This document shows positions 1 to 7,841 of a DNA stretch of 64,000 nt, in pieces (within the stretch, counting starts at the first letter, position 1; each line of letters opens with the position of its first letter). The stretch is taken from assembly GCF_002013895.1 (NCBI RefSeq), contig NZ_MAFQ01000008.1, positions 124,001 through 188,000 of the forward strand, written 5' to 3'. The notes under the pieces are model-generated. The model did no database searches. It was not told the origin of the DNA and saw only the letters and a program-made list of their open reading frames with translations. Position numbers and translations under genes: made by a program. The DNA is from Mycobacteroides franklinii. GTDB taxonomy: Bacteria; Actinomycetota; Actinomycetes; Mycobacteriales; Mycobacteriaceae.

Positions 1-48
1 CTTGGCAAGCCACAGTAGGTCGCAACACTTTGGTAGCATCCGCCCCCA

Positions 49-255
49 ATGGGGGCGCGTGCCACCATAGGACTCCGCGGAGGGCAGCGATTGACGATCA
101 GAACGCTCAAACTTCGAGTTCTCAGAGACGTGGCAGCGGCTGTCGTCATTCCCGCCCCCAGCAGTGATCGTGCGGCACTGGCGACGGTGGCGGTAGGAGG
201 CGCCCTGCACGCCGTGCAGGTATTCGCGGCCGACTGGCCCGCCGCAATCCCGTAG
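49..255 (+). pseudogene. possible remnant ORF upstream of the MmpL gene
   Basis: A 68-codon open frame with no recognisable domain. Its Ala/Val-rich tail could be the C-terminal part of a decayed regulator, which is typical next to MmpL genes, but I cannot show that. A second 19-codon frame (267-326, ATG, preceded by a GGGAG) runs up to the operator of the MmpL gene. No good ribosome site precedes the longer frame. It may simply be non-coding DNA between genes. The call is weak. Confidence 0.2.
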
Positions 256-326
256 GGAGTCGACTCATGACGCTCTTGAGCGAGGCCCCCACCGGTCGCC
301 GTCACCACTTGCACTACGTGCGGTAG

Positions 327-353
327 GGTACCGATACCGGCAGTATCGCTACC
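327..353. promoter_or_regulatory. inverted-repeat operator in front of the MmpL gene
   Basis: GGTACCGATAC (327-337) and GTATCGCTACC (343-353) form an 11-bp inverted repeat with one mismatch and a 5-base spacer. It lies 12 bases before the GTG start of the MmpL gene, overlapping the expected promoter/5' leader. The size and symmetry fit a TetR-family operator, the usual control of MmpL exporters. No TetR gene is visible in this end of the window, so the regulator would lie to the left of it. Confidence 0.65.
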
Positions 354-365
354 AGTGGAGGCCAA

Positions 366-3300
366 GTGACCGACGGCAGTGCAGATGCCCCAAGCCAGGC
401 CAAGCGGCCTGGTCGGCGCGCCAACGGATCCACCGACCCGGCCGACACTCGCGAGTACAGCGAACGGTTGGCGACCCTGGCCCGGTTCACCCTCCGACAC
501 AAAGCGCTCGTCATCGGGGTATGGCTAGGCGCCGCGGTGGTTCTCGCGCTGCTGTTCCCACAGCTGGAAACCGTGGTGCGCCAACAGTCGGTGGACCTCA
601 TTCCTCGCGACGCCCCGTCCTTGCAGACGGTTGACCGCATGAGCGCCGCGTTCGGCGAAGAAGGCTCGAAAACCATGGTGTTCGTCGCCATGGAAGACCC
701 CACTGGCTTGACTCCAACTGCACGGCAGCGCTACGGCGAACTCGTGCGCCGGTTGCAGGCCGAGGGCGACCACGTCCTGCTGGTGCAGGACCTGCTGGCC
801 GATCCGATTACCGAAGCTCAGGCAGTCAGCGCCGACCGCAAAGCCTGGTATCTGCCCGTCGGTGTCACCGGCACCCTCGGAGACCCCACGGCAGCCGAAT
901 CCTTGAACGCGGTGCGCGACATCGCCGCGGAGGTGTTCACCGGATCGACCACGACCGTCCAAGTGACGGGACCACCGGCGACCTTCAGCGACATGATCGC
1001 CTCCGCCGAGCACGACCTGCTGTTGATCTCGATCGCTACCGCCGGCGTGATCGCCCTGATCTTGCTGATCGTCTACCGGTCAGTGTTCACCGCGCTGTTG
1101 CCACTGCTGGTAATCGGGTTGAGCCTGGCGGTTGGGCGCGGCGTGCTATCCGCCCTCGGCGAGATGGGCATGCCGGTCTCCCAGTTCACCGTCGCATTCA
1201 TGACGGCGATCCTGCTCGGCGCCGGAACTGATTACACAGTTTTTCTGATCAGCCGGTACCACGAGCAGCGCCGCGCCCAAGTACCCGCCGATCAGGCGAT
1301 CATCCACGCCACCGCCAGCATCGGGCGCGTCATCCTGGCGTCCGCCGCCACCGTGGCACTCGCGTTCTTGGCCATGGTCTTCGCGCGGCTCAGCGTCTTC
1401 GCCGCCCTGGGCCCCGCGTGTGCCATCGCCGTGCTGTTCGGATTTCTGGCGACCGTCACCCTGCTGCCACCCGTGCTGTCGCTAGCCGCCAAACGCGGCA
1501 TCGGTGAACCCAAATCCGATCGCACCCGCCGCTACTGGAACAGCGTCGCCGTCGCCGTGGTCCGCCGTCCGGTGCCACTGCTGATCGTCAGCCTGGCCAT
1601 CCTGCTCGCCCTGTCGGCAGCCGCTGCGACCATCAAAATCAGCTACGACGACCGCAAGGGACAACCAGACACCACGGCCAGCAACCAGGGCTACCAACTT
1701 CTGGACCGCCACTTCCGCAAGGACGTCGTCATCAGCGAGTTCCTCGTCGTAGAGAACCCGACCGACATGCGGACCGGGAGGGGGCTGGCCGATCTCGACG
1801 AGATGGCCTCTCGCGTCTCCCAGATCCCCGGCGTCACCAGGGTGTCCGGAGTCACCCGCCCCACCGGGGAGCGCCTCGACCAAGCAGAACTGGCCTGGCA
1901 GAACGGCCAGATCGGCGAGAAAATGGCCGGCGCGGTCGCCGAGGGCAACTCACGCAAGGACGACCTCGCCAAACTCACCGGCGGCGCCGACCAGCTCGCC
2001 GACGGCCTCGCCCAACTCGATGGCACGGTGCGCACCGCCCTCGCGCCACTGGCCGGAATCCTCACCCAAGCTCAATCCGCGGGAACTCAGGTCAACCAGT
2101 TCCGCCCACTGCTGCAACAACTTTCCGCCACCGCCCCCGCCGTCGACCAAGCCATCCAATCCGGCCCAGGACTGCGACCGCTGGCCAACCAGGCGCAGAA
2201 CGCGATCACCCAGCTCGATCCACTCGTGGGCGCGCTCAACACCTCACCGTGGTGTGCCGCCACCCCGCAGTGCGCCCAAATTCGTGACCAGGTGAAGATT
2301 TTGGTCAGCCTGCGCGACAGCGGATTCTTCGACCAGATCGCCGACCTCGGGGACCGCTACGATCCCGCGACCAATGCCACCGTTGGTGGCACCCTCTCCA
2401 ACGTCCAGAACGCAGTCGCCTCGCTGGACAAGGCATTCGGAGCCCTCGGTGACCCCGCCGACCTAGCCACCAATCTCCGCCGATTGCAGGAGGGAATCGG
2501 ACAGCTCGCCTCCGGCGCTCAAGCACTCGCGACCGGTGTCCGCACCCTCGCCGACAGCAACATCGAAATGCTGTCCGGTATGAGCCAGATCGCCACCCAA
2601 CTACAGAATTCCTCACGCGCAGCGGCGGACTCCGACTCCTCGAGCGGTTTCTACTTGCCCGCTAATGCATTCGAGAACCGGCAATTCACCGATGTTGCCA
2701 AGCAATTCCTCTCACCGGACGGCAAGACCGCGCGGTTCATGATCGAAAGCAGCCACGACCCTTACAGCGTCGAAGCCATGGAGCTCGCCAGCCGCATCAC
2801 CGACACCGCCAACACCGCACGACCCAACACGTCGCTCGCCGACGCCACCGTATCCGTCGCCGGCTTCCCCGCCGTCAACTCCGATATCCAACGATTCCTA
2901 TGGGCCGACTTCGCACAACTGGCCGTCGCCACCATAATCATCGTCGGCGTCATCCTGGTCCTACTGCTGCGCGCACTCCTGGCACCGCTCTACCTCTTAG
3001 GCACCGTCGTGCTCAACTACCTCGCCTCGCTCGGCATCGGCGTTGTGGTATTCCAATGGGGACTGGGCTACGAAATCGCTTGGCCCGTACCATTACTGGC
3101 ATTCATCATCCTCGTCGCCGTCGGCGCCGACTACAACATGCTGCTCGTCTCACGGCTCCGCGAAGAATCCGGGACCAACATCCGCGTCGGCGTCCTGCGC
3201 ACCGTGGCAAACACCGGAGCCGTCATCACCTCAGCTGGTCTGATATTCGCCGCCAGCATGTTCGGCCTCATGGTCGGCTCAGTCGCAATCATGATCCAAG

Positions 3301-3452
3301 CCGGCCTCATCATCGGCTTCGGATTGCTGCTCGATACCTTCCTCGTGCGCACCCTCACCGTGCCCGCCATCGCCACACTTCTACGCGAAGCCAGCTGGTG
3401 GCCTTCCAAAGCAACGCGGACCCCAGTAGCTGACACCGCCACGCAGAAATAA
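366..3452 (+). CDS. MmpL-family RND transporter
   Basis: A 1028-residue membrane exporter of the MmpL (mycobacterial membrane protein large) branch of the RND superfamily. It would move lipids or siderophore-like molecules across the inner membrane using the proton gradient. One helix near residues 46-65 is followed by a first periplasmic domain. A bundle of about five helices (215-380) then carries GTDYTVFLISRY. A long periplasmic part (430-800) follows, with Ala/Leu/Gln-rich helices at about 540-740, and a second helix bundle (850-1010) carries GADYNMLLVSRL. Both Asp-Tyr pairs (D289/Y290 and D922/Y923) match the proton-relay pairs of MmpL3-type pumps. The GTG start has GGAGG 5-10 bases upstream. 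No MmpS partner is adjacent. The substrate is unknown. It probably belongs to an integrated element, because it lies beside the truncated tRNA-Pro. Confidence 0.93.
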   Translation: MTDGSADAPSQAKRPGRRANGSTDPADTREYSERLATLARFTLRHKALVIGVWLGAAVVLALLFPQLETVVRQQSVDLIPRDAPSLQTVDRMSAAFGEEGSKTMVFVAMEDPTGLTPTARQRYGELVRRLQAEGDHVLLVQDLLADPITEAQAVSADRKAWYLPVGVTGTLGDPTAAESLNAVRDIAAEVFTGSTTTVQVTGPPATFSDMIASAEHDLLLISIATAGVIALILLIVYRSVFTALLPLLVIGLSLAVGRGVLSALGEMGMPVSQFTVAFMTAILLGAGTDYTVFLISRYHEQRRAQVPADQAIIHATASIGRVILASAATVALAFLAMVFARLSVFAALGPACAIAVLFGFLATVTLLPPVLSLAAKRGIGEPKSDRTRRYWNSVAVAVVRRPVPLLIVSLAILLALSAAAATIKISYDDRKGQPDTTASNQGYQLLDRHFRKDVVISEFLVVENPTDMRTGRGLADLDEMASRVSQIPGVTRVSGVTRPTGERLDQAELAWQNGQIGEKMAGAVAEGNSRKDDLAKLTGGADQLADGLAQLDGTVRTALAPLAGILTQAQSAGTQVNQFRPLLQQLSATAPAVDQAIQSGPGLRPLANQAQNAITQLDPLVGALNTSPWCAATPQCAQIRDQVKILVSLRDSGFFDQIADLGDRYDPATNATVGGTLSNVQNAVASLDKAFGALGDPADLATNLRRLQEGIGQLASGAQALATGVRTLADSNIEMLSGMSQIATQLQNSSRAAADSDSSSGFYLPANAFENRQFTDVAKQFLSPDGKTARFMIESSHDPYSVEAMELASRITDTANTARPNTSLADATVSVAGFPAVNSDIQRFLWADFAQLAVATIIIVGVILVLLLRALLAPLYLLGTVVLNYLASLGIGVVVFQWGLGYEIAWPVPLLAFIILVAVGADYNMLLVSRLREESGTNIRVGVLRTVANTGAVITSAGLIFAASMFGLMVGSVAIMIQAGLIIGFGLLLDTFLVRTLTVPAIATLLREASWWPSKATRTPVADTATQK

Positions 3453-3768
3453 GGAGCAACGCACTACTAGTGGAAGCGAGGAATGCGAGGAACGCGAGGT
3501 CCATTCGCAGACGTGATCTTTGGTTGCGGATCCGTCGTGATCTGGTGTTGCAAGCCCGTCGAGTAAGCGTCCAAACTGACATCCTGATTTCAAGGTTCCC
3601 GCTCTCGGTAAATCAAAGGCGGCCTTGACCACCAAGGTGTCTCAGTCCGCAGGCAGTCCGCAGTAGATTTTCGCGACTCCTGCGCGCGCCAACCCACCCA
3701 ATGCAGCTGAGCTGGGAAAACTTACGCGGGCCAACGTACCCAACGTCATCAAAACCCCAGGTGGCGTG
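3453..3768. other. gene-free junction between MmpL gene and tRNA fragment
   Basis: I see no credible gene here. It contains a short GCGAGGAA-type repetition just after the MmpL stop. It also holds an imperfect 20-bp direct repeat at about 3684-3703 and 3726-3745 (16 of 20 identical, period 42) close to the tRNA fragment. The position and spacing could suit integrase arm-type sites, but this is only inference. Confidence 0.4.
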
Positions 3769-3811
3769 GTTCGGGACGAAGAGGTCGTGGGTTCGAATCC
3801 CGCCACCCCGA
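3769..3811 (+). other. 3' half of tRNA-Pro(CGG), probable attachment-site remnant
   Basis: The sequence contains the anticodon loop TTCGGGA (3770-3776, anticodon CGG) and the 3' anticodon strand CGAAG. The T arm is GTGGG-TTCGAAT-CCCGC (3787-3803), followed by the 3' acceptor strand CACCCCG and discriminator A3811. The matching 5' acceptor CGGGGTG, the D arm and the 5' anticodon strand CTTCG are absent from the bases upstream. It therefore cannot fold as a full tRNA. Such 3' halves are what integration into a tRNA gene leaves at the distal end of an element. A strong terminator just downstream suits the original tRNA terminator and puts the core chromosome on the right. Confidence 0.8.
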
Positions 3812-3904
3812 CTGAGCTGAGAGGTGAGCGAGCGTGCTCGTTCACCCGAGGCGAGGGAGAGGGTAGGAGGCGCATAGCGCCGAGTACCCCGCCGCTAGAA
3901 GTAA

Positions 3905-3940
3905 GGCCCTGACCGGAGATGACTCGGTCGGGGCCTTTTT
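3905..3940 (+). terminator. intrinsic terminator downstream of the tRNA-Pro fragment
   Basis: GGCCCTGACCG (3905-3915) pairs with CGGTCGGGGCC (3925-3935) over 11 bp including one G-T pair. It has a 9-base loop and a run of five T (3936-3940). It probably ended the original tRNA-Pro transcript. A weaker hairpin (3823-3846) lies between the tRNA fragment and this site. Confidence 0.85.
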
Positions 3941-3992
3941 CATCCGTATGGCGGATCGGCACGTGGCCCCGGCACCGTGACATGGTGGAGGC

Positions 3993-4136
3993 ATGGACGT
4001 CTCTGCGCTCGCGTCGCATCCCGTCGCCCTTGCGGCCATCGCCATCGGTTTGCTTCTCGCCTGGAAGCTGCGCAAGGCCGTGATGCTGATCGGTGTGTTG
4101 GCGGCGCTGGTGCTGCTGGTTGCTCTATATCGGTAA
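3993..4136 (+). CDS. small two-helix membrane protein (47 aa)
   Basis: The ATG at 3993 is preceded by GGTGGAGG. It opens a 47-codon frame ending in TAA. The product has two hydrophobic stretches, HPVALAAIAIGLLLAW and AVMLIGVLAALVLLVALY, joined by the basic hinge KLRK, so it should be a hairpin membrane protein. It sits between the terminator at 3940 and the secreted-protein gene at 4206, on the same strand. I recognise no family. The strong ribosome site and clean amphipathic design argue that it is real. Confidence 0.6.
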   Translation: MDVSALASHPVALAAIAIGLLLAWKLRKAVMLIGVLAALVLLVALYR

Positions 4137-4205
4137 CAGCTAAGCGGGGGCACGCGACATTTCTTTCGGTAAGGTTTGTCAAAACCCGACGAATGGGAGC
4201 TCTAC

Positions 4206-4790
4206 ATGAAGAAACGCCTCGTGAGCGCTGGCGTGATCGCGCTGGCCGCCGCACTCAGCGGGCCCGCCCTGGCCGCCGCGGCCCCTGCCGACGAGCAGCA
4301 GATCAGGGACATCGTCGCCGGAGAGGCGACGGCTATCAAGTCGCTCGACAACGCCAAGCTCTCGACGTTCTTCTGCGACAAGTTCCGCGGCGTGGTGGCA
4401 TCCAAGACTGCTGATGACCAGATCCCCCCGTTGAGCCAGATTTCCGGCTACGGGCCCGGGATGATCAACGCCGTGGCGTCGGCGGCCGGTGTCTCCGCTC
4501 CGACCACACAGGCACTGACCACCGCGATCCAGAACAACGACGACAAGGCCTACCGGTCCTCGTTCCACAACGCGGCCCGTGAGGTGCTGGCCAGCGTGAC
4601 CTACAACGTCTCCGACATCAATGTCACCCCGCCGACGGCCACTGCGGCTGTCACCGCGCAGGGCCACGATGTCACCGCCAACCAGGAGCGCGAGTTCGTG
4701 CAGGAAAACGGGAAGTGGAAGGACTGCACCGACCCGGAGAAGCGTCCCCAGACCTCGGGCAACCCGTTGCTCACGTCGCTGATGAACTGA
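4206..4790 (+). CDS. secreted NTF2-like (DUF4878-type) protein
   Basis: Codes for 194 residues. The chosen ATG (MKKR) follows GGGAGC and begins a classic signal peptide: basic start, hydrophobic core, cleavage near ALAAAAP at about residue 23. An upstream in-frame GTG (4176) would put ten polar residues before the signal and is less likely. The mature part contains STFFCDKFRG and a late Cys in KWKDCTD, likely to form a disulfide. It ends with the FVQENGKWKD pattern of small cystatin/NTF2-like folds. The protein at 16126-16734 shares the FFCxK(F/Y)R motif and late Cys and looks like a membrane-anchored relative. Its role is unknown. Confidence 0.82.
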   Translation: MKKRLVSAGVIALAAALSGPALAAAAPADEQQIRDIVAGEATAIKSLDNAKLSTFFCDKFRGVVASKTADDQIPPLSQISGYGPGMINAVASAAGVSAPTTQALTTAIQNNDDKAYRSSFHNAAREVLASVTYNVSDINVTPPTATAAVTAQGHDVTANQEREFVQENGKWKDCTDPEKRPQTSGNPLLTSLMN

Positions 4791-4806
4791 CGCTTCTAGA
4801 ACGTAG

Positions 4807-4846
4807 ATCAGGCCGCCTGTGTCCTTCGGGATGCAGGCGGCCTGAT
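4807..4846. terminator. perfect 13-bp hairpin terminator
   Basis: ATCAGGCCGCCTG (4807-4819) and CAGGCGGCCTGAT (4834-4846) are exact inverted complements around a 14-base loop. It lies 16 bases after the stop of the secreted-protein gene and ends that transcript. There is no long T run, which is common for mycobacterial terminators. It almost touches the first ATG (4849) of the next frame, which argues for a later start of that gene. Confidence 0.75.
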
Positions 4847-4947
4847 TCATGACGGCGCACCCCGATTATTTGGTGGCGTCCTTTCGACCCGGCTTCTACT
4901 CTGGATCCGTTTGTGCCATAACCGATTACCTTGAGCAGATAGAGCCG

Positions 4948-5718
4948 ATGCCCGACTTTTCCCCGATCGTCACCGACTTCTGGCGCACCTACTTCCGTCG
5001 CGGCACCGTGCTTCACGACGGCGCGGACTTCCAGCTCGCCGCCTACCCTGACCTCGACGACGACGGACAGCTGATGGTGCTCCGCACGGTCGACGGTAAG
5101 GCCGGTGTCTCCCTTGTGCCCGAACTCGCCGAGCGTGCGGGATTCGATGGTGCCCAATCCATCTCGGAAGAAGATTTCTGGGCCTGCCTGGATAAGGCCG
5201 GGATTTCGATGCACGGCGCGGACAACCTGTTCTACTTCACCGACGACGCCCGCGAAGCACTCGTCGCCACGGCCCCAACCGGGGACATCCGTCAGCTGAC
5301 GGATGACGATGAAGCCATCTTCCAAGCCTTCGAATCGGCTGCCTCAGAACAGGATTTGGACGATGCCCAGGTGGAACTGGACCACTGGGCCGTGTTCGGC
5401 TCCTTTGACAATGGCCGCCTGGTCGCCGTCTCCAGCATCTACCAGTGGGAGGACGCGGCGATCATGGATCTGGGGGTGCTGACGCTGCCCATCTTCCGGG
5501 GCAAGGGACATGCCCAACGGTTGGTGCGTGCGGTGTTTCGATACGCCTGCGCGCAGGGCTACGAGCCGCAGTACCGCTGCCAGGTGACCAACACCGCGTC
5601 CAGCGCGCTGGCTCCCGCCGCAGGGCTCACCCTGTTCGGCACCTTCGACGTGATCGCCGGTCAGAGCCGGCGGGTAAGCCGGGTACCGATGAGCGGAGCG
5701 ATCTTGTCGGCCAGATAG
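4948..5718 (+). CDS. GNAT-family N-acetyltransferase
   Basis: Transfers an acetyl group from acetyl-CoA to an unknown amine. The C-terminal 100 residues carry the GNAT fold. VAVSSIYQWEDAAIMDLGVLT is followed by FRGKGHAQRLVRAVF, the acetyl-CoA-binding Q/RxxGxG/A loop, and then AAGLTLFG near the end. The N-terminal part resembles two-domain GNATs. I prefer ATG 4948 (256 residues). The in-frame ATG at 4849 would begin right at the hairpin 4807-4846 with no clear ribosome site, but it cannot be excluded. The 3' end overlaps the convergent SGNH gene by 58 bases. Confidence 0.8.
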   Translation: MPDFSPIVTDFWRTYFRRGTVLHDGADFQLAAYPDLDDDGQLMVLRTVDGKAGVSLVPELAERAGFDGAQSISEEDFWACLDKAGISMHGADNLFYFTDDAREALVATAPTGDIRQLTDDDEAIFQAFESAASEQDLDDAQVELDHWAVFGSFDNGRLVAVSSIYQWEDAAIMDLGVLTLPIFRGKGHAQRLVRAVFRYACAQGYEPQYRCQVTNTASSALAPAAGLTLFGTFDVIAGQSRRVSRVPMSGAILSAR

Positions 5719-6365
5719 GCGTGCCCGGCGTCGTTGGGATGCACCCCGTCCGAGCCGATCAGCTCCGGGCGCCCGACGAACCAGCGTTCGGCCAGCGGAT
5801 CCACCCAGGCTGCCCCGACCGCGCGGGCCTGGCCGTACAGGATGTCCCGCAGCTGCGTCACCACATCGGGGACGTCGGCCGTCGGCCACGGCGGACCGAT
5901 CACGAGCAGCTTGGCCGCGGGCGCCATGCGCCGCGCCGACTCCAACGTGCTGCGCGTTGCCTCGGCGTACGCATCGGGGTCGACGCCCTGGTCGTTGCGC
6001 GAGCCGAAGAACACCACCAGCTCGTCGTCGGGATGCACCACCCGGCCGGTGAGGTCGGCGAACACGCTGCCGTGATCTCCGCGCACGCCGTATCCGGCGC
6101 GGCCTTCGGCGGCGACGTCGGCGCTCACGGAGACCCCTTCTCGGCCCAGAATCCGCCAGGCCAGCGACGTCCACGACTTGGCTCCCAGGCCGCCTTCTCT
6201 GGTGCCGGTGGTGTAGGAATCGCTGACCACCGCGACATGGTTCAAGCCTGATCCGGAGTAGGCCAGCCGGTACGGCCGCACCGGCTGCGGGTGCTCCGCA
6301 GCCCTACCGATCGGAAAACCAATCAGAAACCCGAATGCGATGATGAACGCGGCCAGACGAACCAC
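5661..6365 (-). CDS. secreted SGNH/GDSL-type hydrolase
   Basis: An exported esterase-like protein of about 234 residues. The chosen GTG start (6365) has GGAGG at a good distance and begins directly with a signal sequence (VRLAAFIIAFGFLIG). The in-frame ATGs at 6389 and 6419 only add residues without a better ribosome site. SGNH blocks are visible: VVSDSYTTG (a GDS-like nucleophile block), a central block around GRAGYG, FFGSRND (Asn block) and SDGVHPNDAGH with the catalytic Asp-x-x-His. It probably acts on acyl or acetyl esters of the cell envelope. It is followed on the other strand by a 58-base overlap with the GNAT gene. Confidence 0.85.
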   Translation of the reverse strand: MVRLAAFIIAFGFLIGFPIGRAAEHPQPVRPYRLAYSGSGLNHVAVVSDSYTTGTREGGLGAKSWTSLAWRILGREGVSVSADVAAEGRAGYGVRGDHGSVFADLTGRVVHPDDELVVFFGSRNDQGVDPDAYAEATRSTLESARRMAPAAKLLVIGPPWPTADVPDVVTQLRDILYGQARAVGAAWVDPLAERWFVGRPELIGSDGVHPNDAGHAYLADKIAPLIGTRLTRRL

Positions 6366-6437
6366 TGCTACCTCCACTGTCCCCAGCATTTTAGGGGCAC
6401 TCAAACCCGGCTGCGGCACAGCGTTATTCGTTTGAAA

Positions 6438-7682
6438 CTAACGAGTCGTTACTCCCAGGGAACTAACAGCGACCGGCTCCCGTTCGGGCTCGGCCAAGTT
6501 CTCGGGCACCCGATGTTTGTGGCCGTTGTGTGTGGCGTGATGGTCGGTGATGGTGGGCTTGGTGACGCCGATCATGCGGCGCATCCACCGTCGTCCCGGT
6601 TCTTCCACCCAGTGGTACAGCGCCATGGACAACGCCACGGCCAGCACCAGCAACCCGATCACAATCCAGCCGCCGCCGGGATCGAGCAGCGAAAGTTCGA
6701 ACTGCTTGGTTGCCCATGTCCACGACACGTGCACGAGCTCGTGGATCATGTACAACCCGAAGGAGATCTGGCCGCCGTAGACCATGACACGTGTCGAGAG
6801 CACTGTCGGTAGCGGGCCGATACCCACGGCCAGCGCCATCACCAACGGCACAAACAGCACGTCCACTACCCCGCTGCTGTCGACCACGCCGGAGATCGGG
6901 TGTGCGTCCAGGAAGTACAGCGCGCCGACGATGGTCGCGACGATGAGCAGTGCGACGTAGCCGGCGATATGCCGGGAACGGTGCGACAACTTGAGCCGAC
7001 TCACGGCCGCGCAGGCGAGCGCGCCGGCGGTGAACTGCATGACGATGCGCGGCAGCCAGCTCCATGGGGTGTAGAACTGCCCGGTCAGCAGCAGGAGCAT
7101 CACCGGCGGCAGCGAGGCCAGCACGGCCAGTACCACGAGGCTGCGGGCACGCGTCGCGTGCGCCATCCGGGAGATGACGAGAACCAGGCCGCCGAAGAGC
7201 AGGTAGGCCAGCCATTCGGCGCTGATCGACCAGGCCGGGCCGTTCCAGCTGGACAGGTCGAAGTACGGACGGAACCACAGCTGCACCATGAAGAGCTGGC
7301 GCACATAGTTGGTGGCGTCGAAGGTGTCGATACGTTCGGGCACGTGCCCGACGTGCATGGTGAAGATGACCCACAGCGCAGCCAGGTGCATGGTGACCAG
7401 GTAGACGGGCCAGACGCGGGCCAGGCGCAGCCACAGGAAGTGCAGCGTCTCCCGGGTTGACCAGCGGTGGCCCATCCTGTCCAGGTAATTCCACGTCAGC
7501 ACGAATCCGCTGAGGATGAAAAACAGATCGACGCCCTGGGCGCCGCAGTTGAGGATGGGGTTCAGCGCGGACCGGAATTCGGGGGCGGCCTGTTCCAGCA
7601 GTGGCCGGAAGTGGAAGAGCACCACCCAGAAGGCGGCAACGATCCTAAGTCCCGTGAGGGCCTTGATCTCTCCGCCGCGCAC
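6438..7682 (-). CDS. acyltransferase-3 family membrane protein
   Basis: An integral membrane O-acyltransferase of the OafA/YrhL type with about ten helices. It begins with IKALTGLRIVAAFWVVLFHF, in which the R and the H of the HF pair are the family's conserved active-site residues. The later GVDLFFILSGFVLTW is also typical. The N-terminus is preceded by GGAGAG, which fits GTG 7682. The in-frame TTG at 7697 is an alternative. Such enzymes acylate sugars on surface glycolipids or polysaccharides. The next gene downstream is the secreted SGNH hydrolase, a frequent partner of this family, so the two may modify the same glycan. The substrate is not known. Confidence 0.88.
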   Translation of the reverse strand: MRGGEIKALTGLRIVAAFWVVLFHFRPLLEQAAPEFRSALNPILNCGAQGVDLFFILSGFVLTWNYLDRMGHRWSTRETLHFLWLRLARVWPVYLVTMHLAALWVIFTMHVGHVPERIDTFDATNYVRQLFMVQLWFRPYFDLSSWNGPAWSISAEWLAYLLFGGLVLVISRMAHATRARSLVVLAVLASLPPVMLLLLTGQFYTPWSWLPRIVMQFTAGALACAAVSRLKLSHRSRHIAGYVALLIVATIVGALYFLDAHPISGVVDSSGVVDVLFVPLVMALAVGIGPLPTVLSTRVMVYGGQISFGLYMIHELVHVSWTWATKQFELSLLDPGGGWIVIGLLVLAVALSMALYHWVEEPGRRWMRRMIGVTKPTITDHHATHNGHKHRVPENLAEPEREPVAVSSLGVTTR

Positions 7683-7814
7683 AACTCTCTCCGTCAAGCT
7701 CGCTACCAGCTCTTTCGCGCTTCCTTGCGATCAACCGGTTGAGCACGCCTCCCCGCGACCCAATTCCGGCGTTCTTCGGAGACTAACAGCGCAACCTGCC
7801 AAAGCCTGAATCTC

Positions 7815-7828
7815 GAACCCCTGGGTTC
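7815..7828. promoter_or_regulatory. 14-bp palindrome just upstream of recC
   Basis: GAACCC-CT-GGGTTC is a perfect inverted repeat ending 13 bases before the recC start. It recalls a LexA box (TCGAAC-N4-GTTCGA in mycobacteria), but the AAC and GTT halves are six bases apart and the outer right base differs. I therefore call it only a candidate operator or leader hairpin. Confidence 0.35.
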
Positions 7829-7841
7829 TATCGTTGCGGCG

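Noticed and set aside
3642..4019. Minus-strand frame of 125 codons with the stretch GVAGFEPTTSSSRT
   Set aside because: That peptide is the usual false translation of a tRNA T arm; the frame overlaps the tRNA-Pro fragment and terminator and has no ribosome site.
5344..6174. Arg-rich minus-strand frame of 276 codons
   Set aside because: A shadow of the SGNH hydrolase and GNAT genes with no known motif.
7815..7828. LexA/SOS box before recC
   Set aside because: The palindrome has six bases between AAC and GTT rather than four, and the right outer bases differ from the mycobacterial consensus.
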